A stretch of DNA of 64,000 nt from JBFJKD01 sp041600415. Its GTDB lineage: Bacteria; Pseudomonadota; Gammaproteobacteria; Pseudomonadales; Porticoccaceae. Positions 17,777-25,564 of this stretch are shown piece after piece. Within the stretch, counting starts at the first letter, position 1. Each line of letters begins with the position of its first letter. The translations under genes and the position numbers were made by a program. The stretch is from NCBI GenBank assembly GCA_041600415.1, contig JBFIKF010000003.1:310001-374000 (forward strand), written 5' to 3'. The notes beneath the pieces are model-generated. The model saw nothing but the letters and a program-made list of their open reading frames with translations, was not told the origin of the DNA and made no database searches.

Positions 17777-19333
17777 CTACACACCATCCCGTTGCGGGTG
17801 CATACGATCAGGGTTACCCATCAGGTTCAGGGCGTTTAAGTACGCCTTGGCGCTGGCCACAATAATATCCGTATCAGCGCCCTGTCCGTTGACGATACGG
17901 CCACCCTTTTCCAGCCTCACCGTCACTTCCCCCTGGGAATCGGTGCCGGTGGTTATGGCGTTCACCGAATACAATTTCAGCTCGGTGTGGCTTTGCGCGA
18001 CTTTTTCAATGGCGCGAAATACCGCGTCCACCGGACCGTCGCCTTCCGCCGCAACGGTGTGATCGTTTCCGTGAGTACGCAGGGTTAATTCCGCGTGGGG
18101 CGCACGCCCGGTTTTGGAAGAGACGTCCAGTGACACGAGGGAGTAATTTTCATCCGCCTCACCCATCTGCACTTCCGTTACCAACGCCTGCAGGTCTTCG
18201 TCGTAAATTTCCCGTTTCTTATCCGCGAGTTCCTTGAAGCGCACAAACGCCCGGTTCATGTCCGCCTTGTTATCAAACGGAATGCCCAACTCGGCGAGAC
18301 GCGCGGCAAACGCGGCACGACCCGACAATTTACCCAGCACCAGACGGTTGGTATTCCAGCCCACATCCTGAGCTTTCATAATCTCGTAGGTTTCCCGGTA
18401 CTTGAGCACCCCATCCTGGTGAATTCCGGATTCGTGGGCAAAGGCATTGGCACCGACCACGGCCTTGTTCGGCTGCACCGGAAACCCCGTGATCGTCGAT
18501 ACCAGGCGGGATACGGGCACGATTTGCGTAGTGTCCACCCCCGTTTCCACCGGGTAGACATCCTTGCGGGTTCGCACCGCCATCACAATTTCTTCAAGGG
18601 AAGCGTTGCCAGCTCGCTCTCCCAACCCATTGATCGTACATTCGACCTGCCGCGCGCCGTGCATCACCGCCGACAGGGAATTCGCCACCGCAAGACCCAG
18701 GTCGTTGTGACAGTGCACCGAGAATATCGCTTTGTCAGAATTGGGCACCGCGGCGATAAGACGTCCGATCATCGCGCCGTACTCGCCGGGTTCGCCATAA
18801 CCGACCGTGTCCGGCACATTAATGGTACGAGCCCCGGCATTAATCACCGCCTCGACCACGCGACACATAAAGTCAAATTCAGAGCGGCTACCGTCCTCGA
18901 GGGAAAATTCCACGTCGTCGACAAAGTTGCGCGCCAACTTGACCGCACCGATCGACTGCTCCAGCACCTGTTCCGACGTCATTTGCAATTTGTATTGCAT
19001 ATGAATCGGCGACGTGGCGATAAAGGTGTGTATGCGGGCGGCATTCGCGCCGGCGAGCGCCTCGGCGGCGCGTTCAATATCGGCGTGGGTGGTACGCGCG
19101 AGACTGCACACAATGCTGTCCTTGACCGTCTGGGCAATACTTTTCACCGCCTCAAAATCACCCTGGCTGGAGGTGGCGAACCCCGCCTCGATAACATCCA
19201 CCCGCAACTTTTCCAGCGCCTTGGCAATGCGTAATTTTTCCTCCTTGGTCATAGCCGCGCCCGGACTTTGTTCGCCGTCGCGCAAGGTGGTGTCGAAAAT
19301 AATCAACCGTTCTTTTTTCATGTTGTTGCTCAT
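17777..19333 (-). CDS. leuA: 2-isopropylmalate synthase
   Basis: 518-residue enzyme that condenses acetyl-CoA with 2-ketoisovalerate, the first committed step of leucine synthesis. The TIM-barrel N-terminal half has the signature LRDGEQSPGAAMTKEEKL and the metal ligands in SVHCHNDLGLAVANS; the C-terminal third (about residues 390-510) is the LeuA regulatory domain that binds leucine. The length fits the short LeuA1 type. A leucine-rich leader peptide lies upstream at 19448-19537, so attenuation by leucyl-tRNA is likely. The next gene downstream is holD-like. Confidence 0.96.
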   Translation of the reverse strand: MSNNMKKERLIIFDTTLRDGEQSPGAAMTKEEKLRIAKALEKLRVDVIEAGFATSSQGDFEAVKSIAQTVKDSIVCSLARTTHADIERAAEALAGANAARIHTFIATSPIHMQYKLQMTSEQVLEQSIGAVKLARNFVDDVEFSLEDGSRSEFDFMCRVVEAVINAGARTINVPDTVGYGEPGEYGAMIGRLIAAVPNSDKAIFSVHCHNDLGLAVANSLSAVMHGARQVECTINGLGERAGNASLEEIVMAVRTRKDVYPVETGVDTTQIVPVSRLVSTITGFPVQPNKAVVGANAFAHESGIHQDGVLKYRETYEIMKAQDVGWNTNRLVLGKLSGRAAFAARLAELGIPFDNKADMNRAFVRFKELADKKREIYDEDLQALVTEVQMGEADENYSLVSLDVSSKTGRAPHAELTLRTHGNDHTVAAEGDGPVDAVFRAIEKVAQSHTELKLYSVNAITTGTDSQGEVTVRLEKGGRIVNGQGADTDIIVASAKAYLNALNLMGNPDRMHPQRDGV

Positions 19334-19351
19334 GGTATTTCTCCCGATGAC

Positions 19352-19366
19352 TCCGAGCGGCTCGGA
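19352..19366 (-). promoter_or_regulatory. Hairpin in the leuA leader next to the start codon
   Basis: Perfect 6-bp stem (TCCGAG/CTCGGA) with a 3-base loop, ending 18 bases before the leuA ATG. It could be part of a leader structure responding to translation of the upstream leucine-rich peptide. A second weak stem (CTCCT/AGGAG) lies just upstream, near 19387-19404. Confidence 0.35.
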
Positions 19367-19447
19367 ATCAAACTAATACGGATTCTCCTCGGTGAAAGGA
19401 GTGTTTGCAAAACTATTTTAAATTTTGGTGTATCGGTTGTATGCCCC

Positions 19448-19537
19448 TCAGGGCAGCAGCACCAGCAGGCGAATAGCAGACAGCGTCGGCAACAGGCGTT
19501 GCCGGCGGGGAAGGGATATGGCTGTCGTGCGGTACAT
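19448..19537 (-). CDS. Leucine-rich leader peptide of leuA
   Basis: Read ATG at 19537 to TGA at 19448: a 29-residue peptide ending IRLLVLLP, encoded by CTG CTG GTG CTG CTG CCC just before the stop. This is the layout of amino-acid attenuator leaders, where scarcity of charged leucine tRNA stalls the ribosome at the leucine run. A perfect 7-bp hairpin (CGGCAAC/GTTGCCG, 19487-19504) lies within the reading frame. The leuA start is 114 bases downstream. No T-run terminator is visible after it, so control might act on ribosome access rather than termination. Confidence 0.62.
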   Translation of the reverse strand: MYRTTAISLPRRQRLLPTLSAIRLLVLLP

Positions 19538-19616
19538 TTGCAGTCTTGATCCAGTCGTGGTTACTAAAGCACAGGCTTCATTCAATCAGATTTAATCACC
19601 ACTGCCAAGCCCCGAT

Positions 19617-20438
19617 TTATCGCGCGATGTTGCGGCGCTGCCGAATTTTTTCCCAGACCCACTGGGCCGGAGCTGAAGCGGCGTACAGCAGGGCCATGAT
19701 CAATAGCACCCGCGGCGGGTCTATGGAGATGATGACCAGCGCCAGAACGACCGCGAGGATGGTGATAAACGGCACCCGCCCCTTGAGATCAAGACCTTTG
19801 ATACTGCGGTAATGAATACTGGTTACCATCAGCAAACCAGCCAGCGCGGTCACCAGCGCAGCGGTGTACGCCAGAACACGAGTCGGTTCGGCATCGTAGC
19901 CAGTCCACACCATGGCCGCCACCAGACCCGCCGCAGAGGGACTCGCCAGCCCGATAAAATATTTGGGGTCGGCCTGTTCCACCTGAATATTAAAACGCGC
20001 CAGTCGCAACGCGGCGCAGGAGGCGTACACAAAGGCGGCCGCCCACCCCAGTTTGCCCAGGGTAAACAGCATCCAGCTAAACGCCACCACCGCCGGCGCC
20101 ACGCCAAAAGAGACCATGTCGGACAGACTGTCGTACTGCACGCCAAAAGCGCTCTGGGTATTAGTTAAACGGGCTACCGTGCCGTCGAGTCCGTCAAACA
20201 GCATGGCCACGAAAATGGCCACAGCCGCGGCCTCAAACTTGCCGTTCATGGCGGACAAGATAGCGTAGAACCCGCCAAACAGTGCGCCAGTGGTGAGTAA
20301 ATTGGGCAACAGGTATATGCCCCGCCGACGGTGTACCACTGTCTTCGCCGACTTACTTTCGATGGTGGACACACTATCGCCCTCGAGTTCGTCCGTCCCG
20401 CGGGATTCGTTGTCCTGGGAAACATCCTGATCCGGCAT
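19617..20438 (-). CDS. pssA: CDP-diacylglycerol-serine O-phosphatidyltransferase
   Basis: 273-residue membrane enzyme that makes phosphatidylserine from CDP-diacylglycerol and serine. The CDP-alcohol phosphotransferase motif DGX2ARX8GX3DX3D is seen as DGLDGTVARLTNTQSAFGVQ followed by YDSLSDMVSFG. Several membrane segments follow. This is the type II (integral) form found beside ilvC in Pseudomonas-like bacteria. The ATG at 20438 precedes a hydrophilic, acidic N-terminal tail of about 35 residues. It lies 120 bases downstream of ilvC. Confidence 0.93.
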   Translation of the reverse strand: MPDQDVSQDNESRGTDELEGDSVSTIESKSAKTVVHRRRGIYLLPNLLTTGALFGGFYAILSAMNGKFEAAAVAIFVAMLFDGLDGTVARLTNTQSAFGVQYDSLSDMVSFGVAPAVVAFSWMLFTLGKLGWAAAFVYASCAALRLARFNIQVEQADPKYFIGLASPSAAGLVAAMVWTGYDAEPTRVLAYTAALVTALAGLLMVTSIHYRSIKGLDLKGRVPFITILAVVLALVIISIDPPRVLLIMALLYAASAPAQWVWEKIRQRRNIAR

Positions 20439-20558
20439 ACCTGCTTTACCCCTCGACCACAAGGGTCGGTGACAATCCTGCTGGTGGTACTGTTAGTAGC
20501 CCCTTTGTCGGACGGGGTAGCGAGATTTTGGTATGCTCCCTATCCCGTCCGCCGAAGA

Positions 20559-21578
20559 TTAGTTGCGGGCTTTATCGATCAGTTTGTTTTTGCCGATCCA
20601 CGGCATCATGCCCCGTAATTTAGTGCCGACTTCCTCAATTTGATGTTCCTGTGCGTGCCGACGACGCGCTTTTAACACCGGATTACCCGCTTGGTTGTCG
20701 AGAATAAACTCGCGGGCGAATTTGCCCGTCTGAATATCTTCCAGTACCCGCTTCATTTCTTTTTTGGTTTCATCGGTAATAATGCGCGAACCGCTGGCAT
20801 AGTCACCATACTCCGCCGTATTGGAAATCGAGTAACGCATATCCGCAATACCGCCCTGATACATTAAATCGACAATCAACTTCAGTTCGTGCAAACATTC
20901 AAAGTACGCCATTTCCGGCGCGTAACCCGCTTCGACTAACGTTTCAAACCCGGCTTGTACCAGCGCCGAAGCGCCGCCGCATAGCACCGCCTGTTCGCCG
21001 AACAAATCGGTTTCGGTTTCCTCGCGGAAATTGGTTTCGATAATTCCCGAGCGCCCGCCACCATTGGCGGAGGCATAAGACAGCGCGATATCCCGCGCCT
21101 GACCGGAAGCATCCTGATAGACGGCGATCAGAGAGGGCACCCCGCCCCCTTCCGTGTAGGTGCTGCGCACGGTATGCCCGGGCCCTTTGGGGGCGACCAT
21201 AATGACATCGAGGTCCTGGCGCGGCTCAATCAGCTGAAAATGGATGTTGAACCCGTGCGCAAATGCCAGTGCGGCGCCCTGTTTGAGATTCGGCTCCACA
21301 TCCTTGTAGTAAATATTTTTCTGGTGCTCGTCGGGCGCCAGCAGCATGACCACATCCGCACCGGCAACCGCGCTCGCCACCTCCGCCACCTTGAGTCCCG
21401 CGCCCTCCGCCTTCGCCCAGGAGGGGGAACCCTTGCGCAACGCCACCACGACATTTTCCACGCCGGAATCGCGTAAATTCAGGGCGTGGGCGTGGCCCTG
21501 GGAGCCGTAGCCAACGATGGCAACTTTTTTGCCGCGCACAATGGAGAGGTCACAATCTTTGTCGTAATACACTTGCAT
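20559..21578 (-). CDS. ilvC: Ketol-acid reductoisomerase (NADP+)
   Basis: 339-residue class I enzyme that converts acetolactate or acetohydroxybutyrate to the dihydroxy acid for valine and isoleucine synthesis. The Rossmann motif is VGYGSQGHAHALNLRDSG, and the metal-binding knotted C-terminal domain has DLFGEQAVLCGG and ECLHELKLIVDLMYQGG. Length is that of class I enzymes. It follows ilvN by 61 bases in the same direction, so ilvI-ilvN-ilvC form one operon. Confidence 0.97.
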   Translation of the reverse strand: MQVYYDKDCDLSIVRGKKVAIVGYGSQGHAHALNLRDSGVENVVVALRKGSPSWAKAEGAGLKVAEVASAVAGADVVMLLAPDEHQKNIYYKDVEPNLKQGAALAFAHGFNIHFQLIEPRQDLDVIMVAPKGPGHTVRSTYTEGGGVPSLIAVYQDASGQARDIALSYASANGGGRSGIIETNFREETETDLFGEQAVLCGGASALVQAGFETLVEAGYAPEMAYFECLHELKLIVDLMYQGGIADMRYSISNTAEYGDYASGSRIITDETKKEMKRVLEDIQTGKFAREFILDNQAGNPVLKARRRHAQEHQIEEVGTKLRGMMPWIGKNKLIDKARN

Positions 21579-21639
21579 AATTTTCTACCTGATTTGAGAT
21601 TAAAGTAAATGAAATACCCTGATTACTCGCCGCGCACTT

Positions 21640-22131
21640 TTACAGGCGCAAAGATTTTTCACCCCGTGCAATACCCGACACACCGGAGCGAACCACTTCC
21701 AGAATGGCGGCATCGCCCATCGACTCGATAAAGGCGTCAAGTTTATCACTATTGCCAGAAATCTGAACGACGTAGGTGCCCGGAGTAACGTCGACAATCT
21801 GTCCACGAAAAATATCTACACAACGCTTGATTTCCGCGCGCTGAGAACCGGTTGCCTTGACTTTCAGCAACATCAACTCGCGCTCGATATGAGCGCCATC
21901 GGTCAGATCGCTCACCTTAACTACGTCCACCAGCTTGTTGAGCTGTTTGGTAATCTGCTCTATGGTCAGGTCGTTGCCATGGGTAGTCAACGTCAGTCGC
22001 GATAATGTTTTATCATCGGTGGGCGCCACAGTCAGCGTGTCGATGTTGTATCCGCGCTGGGAAAACAGCCCCACCACTCGCGACAAGGCACCAGGCTCAT
22101 TTTCCATCAGTACTGAAATAATGTGTCTCAT
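21640..22131 (-). CDS. ilvN: Acetolactate synthase regulatory (small) subunit
   Basis: 163-residue small subunit (IlvH/IlvN type) with an N-terminal ACT domain (MRHIISVLMENEPGALSRVV, GLFSQRGYNIDTLTVAPT) and a C-terminal regulatory domain ending in the basic tail RGEKSLRL. It gives valine feedback and raises catalytic activity. The ATG at 22131 overlaps the ilvI stop by one base (TGATG), giving translational coupling and equal subunit supply. Confidence 0.96.
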   Translation of the reverse strand: MRHIISVLMENEPGALSRVVGLFSQRGYNIDTLTVAPTDDKTLSRLTLTTHGNDLTIEQITKQLNKLVDVVKVSDLTDGAHIERELMLLKVKATGSQRAEIKRCVDIFRGQIVDVTPGTYVVQISGNSDKLDAFIESMGDAAILEVVRSGVSGIARGEKSLRL

Positions 22132-23867
22132 CAGGTTCGCTCCACCTTGTTCAGCCACATATCCCGCATCGACCCAGGGGCCACGTGCATTGGATAGACG
22201 TGCTCTTCGGGATCGACGCAAATATCGAGAAAAACAACCCGATCCTTGTAACTGAAGCACTCTCGCAGCTTATCTTCGAGCTCCTCGTAACGCTCTACAC
22301 GCAGCCCAATATGCCCGTAAGCCTCAGCGAGTTTCACAAAATCGGGCAGGGAATCCTCATACAGAATCTGGGAGTAACGCCCTCCGTATTGCATGTCCTG
22401 CCACTGCTTCACCATGCCCAGCGCCTGGTTGTTAAGGTTAATAATCTTAACCGGCAACTGGTGCTGGGTGCAGGCGGATAACTCCTGAATACACATCTGA
22501 ATACTGCCCTCACCCGTGACACAGGCCACGTCCGCGTCGGGATGTGCCATTTGCACACCCATCGCCGCCGGTAGTCCATAACCCATGGTGCCAAGCCCAC
22601 CGGAGTTGAACCACTGGCGGGGTTTGTCAAACAGATAGTACTGGGCGGCAAACATCTGGTGTTGTCCCACATCGGACGTTACGTAAGCATTGCCCTCAGT
22701 GACTTTGTAGAGCAACTTGATCGCATCCTGGGGCTTGATCATGGCCCCGCCACTCGGTTCGTGGCGAGCACCGGTATACAGCCCATGGCGATTGCGCCAC
22801 TCCTCAATCTGTCCCCACCAGGTCGACAGCTCATCCTGGTCCACCTGATCAATCTGGTCGGTCACCTGCGTCAACAGATCTTCGAGCACGGCATCACAGG
22901 GGCCGACAATGGGAATGTCCACCCGTACCGTTTTCGAGATGGATGTGGGATCCACATCGATGTGAATGATTTTCGCGTCCGGGCAAAATTTGTTCGGGGT
23001 ATTCGTCACCCGGTCGTCAAAGCGCGCACCGACGGCGAAAATCACATCCGCATGGTGCATCGCCATATTAGCCTCGACAGTGCCGTGCATTCCCAACATG
23101 CCGAGGAATTGCCGGTCGCTGCCTGGAAACCCTCCCAGACCCATCAGCGTATTCGTTACCGGATAGTTAAGGGCTCTGGCGAGGGCAGTTAACTGTACTG
23201 CGGCATTGCCCATCACCACGCCGCCACCGCTATAGATAATCGGCTTCTTTGCTTCGAGCAACATTTGCGCAGCGCGCTTGATCTGCCCGGAATGGCCCCG
23301 CGTGGTCGGTTGGTAGGAGCGAATTTTGACTTTTTCCGGAAAGGCGTACGCGACCTTGTGATTGGGGTCCGTCACGTCCTTGGGTATGTCCACCACTACC
23401 GGGCCCGGTCGCCCGCTGGCCGCGATATAGAATGCCTTGGCAATCGTTTCCGCAATATCTTCGGCGCGCTTGACCAGATAGCTGTGCTTCACGATCGGGC
23501 GGGAGATACCGATCATATCGGTCTCCTGAAAAGCGTCCTCGCCAATTTTTTCCTGAGGCACCTGGCCCGATATAACCACCAGTGGAATGGAATCCATATA
23601 CGCGGTTGCAATACCGGTAATGGCATTGGTGGCACCGGGGCCGGAGGTTACCAGTGCCGCACCGACACCACCGGTCGCCCGCGCGTAACCGTCAGCAGCG
23701 TGCACCGCCGCCTGCTCGTGGCGCATCAGGATATGTTTAACGTCATCTTGCCGGAACAGGGCGTCGTACATATGTAGCGCCGCACCACCGGGATAACCCC
23801 ACAGACACGTGACGCCAGCGTCGCGCAGGGCGCGCACTACAATTTCGCCACCGGATAAATATTCCAC
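22131..23867 (-). CDS. ilvI: Acetolactate synthase catalytic (large) subunit
   Basis: 578-residue thiamine-diphosphate enzyme that makes acetolactate and acetohydroxybutyrate. Landmarks in order: WGYPGGAALHMYDAL at the N-terminus, the catalytic-glutamate region MRHEQAAVHAADGYARATG, the FAD-binding middle domain, and the ThDP motif GEGSIQMCIQELSACTQHQLPVKIINLNN. The GTG at 23867 (reading VEYLSGGEIVVRAL) is seven bases after GAGGGT and matches the MEMLSG start of E. coli IlvI; an in-frame ATG at 23921 is less likely. Confidence 0.95.
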   Translation of the reverse strand: MEYLSGGEIVVRALRDAGVTCLWGYPGGAALHMYDALFRQDDVKHILMRHEQAAVHAADGYARATGGVGAALVTSGPGATNAITGIATAYMDSIPLVVISGQVPQEKIGEDAFQETDMIGISRPIVKHSYLVKRAEDIAETIAKAFYIAASGRPGPVVVDIPKDVTDPNHKVAYAFPEKVKIRSYQPTTRGHSGQIKRAAQMLLEAKKPIIYSGGGVVMGNAAVQLTALARALNYPVTNTLMGLGGFPGSDRQFLGMLGMHGTVEANMAMHHADVIFAVGARFDDRVTNTPNKFCPDAKIIHIDVDPTSISKTVRVDIPIVGPCDAVLEDLLTQVTDQIDQVDQDELSTWWGQIEEWRNRHGLYTGARHEPSGGAMIKPQDAIKLLYKVTEGNAYVTSDVGQHQMFAAQYYLFDKPRQWFNSGGLGTMGYGLPAAMGVQMAHPDADVACVTGEGSIQMCIQELSACTQHQLPVKIINLNNQALGMVKQWQDMQYGGRYSQILYEDSLPDFVKLAEAYGHIGLRVERYEELEDKLRECFSYKDRVVFLDICVDPEEHVYPMHVAPGSMRDMWLNKVERT

Positions 23868-24388
23868 TTGCAGACCCTCGTCATGTCGCCACAGAAGTTC
23901 GCACCCTGTGGACGTGTCCATCGGATCGCTGTGACATCACAAGTGGTTTAAGGACAACACGGCAGTTATCGGGTTCAAACTGCTGCCGGGGTATGGGTTG
24001 ATACGCCCGCGCTTTAGATGACCAGCGAGCGCTGTTTACGCCCACCTGGTAACCGGGACTCACCCGGCGCAGGGAAAACTTTCCCCGCTGGCCGCTACTG
24101 TACCATTTTCTCGTTATTCGTCAACCAGTTGTGTCAGTAATCTCGGCAACAAAGCGGCGCCCCTGCCAATCGTGGCGACTTGTGCCAGCCAGTGGCGTTT
24201 TTAAAGCGGCGGATGTACGCTGGCCCCTGCGGCCGGTGCGACTCCATGCTGTGCGGACGCAGCGTCGCTGTGCGGACGCAGCGTCGGCGGTGAAAACTCG
24301 ACCTGGTGCACAGCGTCCCCGATACCGAAAGTGTATACTGGCCGCTAAAAACTGCCCGCGTGAATCAACAATAAGGGAGCCTTACGCA
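23868..24388. other. Divergent intergenic region between ilvI and the DUF4124 gene
   Basis: About 520 bases without a convincing gene. It should hold the ilvI operon promoter (minus strand) and the DUF4124 promoter (plus strand). Seen here: a GC-rich hairpin CGGCAG/CTGCCG at 23960-23988, and a perfect 19-bp tandem repeat at 24249-24286. No branched-chain-rich leader peptide was found upstream of ilvI. Confidence 0.6.
24249..24286. repeat. Two-copy 19-bp perfect tandem repeat
   Basis: The unit CTGTGCGGACGCAGCGTCG occurs at 24249-24267 and again at 24268-24286. Each unit contains the near-palindrome GACGCAGCGTC, so the pair could be a regulator site or a recent slippage duplication in the leader of the DUF4124 gene. 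Confidence 0.8.
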
Positions 24389-24850
24389 ATGAAAACACAA
24401 CTGGCCGTCTGTTTGCTCGCCGCCAGCGTTACCCTGGCCTGCTTCGCTGGCGAAAAATATTACAAGTGGGTGGATGCCGATGGCGTCACCCATTACACAC
24501 TACAGGAACCGGCCAATCAGGCAGCGGAAACTGTTCAGGTTAGTAAATCCCCGAGCACCCCCGCGGCCACAGGCGTCAAAACCGAAGACAAGGCCAAATC
24601 CGCCGCAGCGGGCGCAGCCGACGCACCACCATCAGCCGAGAGCGAACAAACGCCGGAGCAGGCCGCGCAGGTGGCCGCCAAGCGCGCCGAGAACTGCGCC
24701 GCCGCACGACGTAACATGGAGACTCTTGAGGTACACGCACGAGTGATGATCATGGACGAAAAAACCGGTGAGAATCGCTATATATCCGAGGAAGAGCACG
24801 CCCAGTGGCGCGCTGATTCAGAGCGGCAAATCGCCGCGTTTTGCGACTAG
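24389..24850 (+). CDS. DUF4124-domain secreted protein
   Basis: 153-residue exported protein. Signal peptide MKTQLAVCLLAASVTLACFA, then the DUF4124 motif EKYYKWVDADGVTHYT, an Ala/Pro/Ser/Glu-rich linker (about residues 50-95), and a C-terminal helix region with two cysteines (ENCAAARRN and AAFCD) that may form a disulfide. Function of the family is unknown; it is common in the envelope of gammaproteobacteria. The ATG at 24389 follows AAGGGAG. Confidence 0.85.
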   Translation: MKTQLAVCLLAASVTLACFAGEKYYKWVDADGVTHYTLQEPANQAAETVQVSKSPSTPAATGVKTEDKAKSAAAGAADAPPSAESEQTPEQAAQVAAKRAENCAAARRNMETLEVHARVMIMDEKTGENRYISEEEHAQWRADSERQIAAFCD

Positions 24851-24922
24851 ACTCACCCGACCCTCACTAATCATCCCGCCGCTGCCGGATCGCGAACGGT
24901 GCCTTACACCGTCGCCGCCCTG

Positions 24923-25477
24923 TCAGCCGTCCCCGTCGCGCCACTTGATATTGCAACCCACGCTGGGGGTCTGCGTTGCCGGGATGGCCACCCCATCCAG
25001 TAAACTCTGTAGCGCAGCGCGTATATCCCGCCCCGTAACGGCGCTGGGATTGCCGGGGCGCGCGTCGTCGAACTGGCCGCGATACACACAGGTCAAGTCC
25101 CCGTCGAACACAAAGAAATCCGGCGTACAGACCGCGCCATAGTCTTTGGCGGTCTGCTGGGACGCGTCGTACAGATAGGGGAACGGGTACGTCTTGCGGG
25201 CCATCGCGGTGGGGCCGTCCTCGGGGTAGGCCTGCGCATCGTTGCTGCTGATCGCGACGATACCAATGTCAGTACCCGCAAAATCCTGGCCCAGCTTTTT
25301 CAGACCCGCCTCGATGTGTTTGACGAACGGACAGTGATTGCAAATAAACATCACCAGGGTGCCCTTCGCGCCGCGCACCTGCGCCAACGAGCGCATCTCG
25401 CCGGAGCGCGGCTCCAGCAACTCGAAATCCGCCGCGGGGGTACCCAGGGGAATCATCGTCGAAGGGGTTAATACCAT
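24923..25477 (-). CDS. Thioredoxin-fold redoxin family protein
   Basis: 184-residue protein with the AhpC/TSA-like redoxin fold. The active-site region is FICNHCPFVKH, where CNHC replaces the thioredoxin WCGPC, and CTPDFFVFD is the cis-proline-containing stretch with another cysteine. Such proteins are usually annotated as thioredoxin family proteins and probably act as cytosolic reductases or peroxidases, but the partner is unknown. No signal peptide. The ATG at 25477 lies nine bases after AGGAG. Confidence 0.85.
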   Translation of the reverse strand: MVLTPSTMIPLGTPAADFELLEPRSGEMRSLAQVRGAKGTLVMFICNHCPFVKHIEAGLKKLGQDFAGTDIGIVAISSNDAQAYPEDGPTAMARKTYPFPYLYDASQQTAKDYGAVCTPDFFVFDGDLTCVYRGQFDDARPGNPSAVTGRDIRAALQSLLDGVAIPATQTPSVGCNIKWRDGDG

Positions 25478-25564
25478 TGCTCCACGCTCCTCTCGCTAAA
25501 ACTACCAGGCCGACCAGACGAGCTTGCGAACCTGCTTTAGCGGGTTCACAAGACTCCTGTAAGC

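Noticed and set aside
23868..24120. TPP-riboswitch-like text upstream of the ThDP-dependent ilvI (GAACCCGATAACTGCC on the minus strand)
   Set aside because: The CUGAGA core and the second helix junction of the TPP aptamer are absent; only one short stretch resembles it, and a simple hairpin explains it.
24249..24286. 19-bp tandem repeat as an origin-type iteron
   Set aside because: Only two copies, no adjacent replication gene; more simply a slippage duplication or operator pair.
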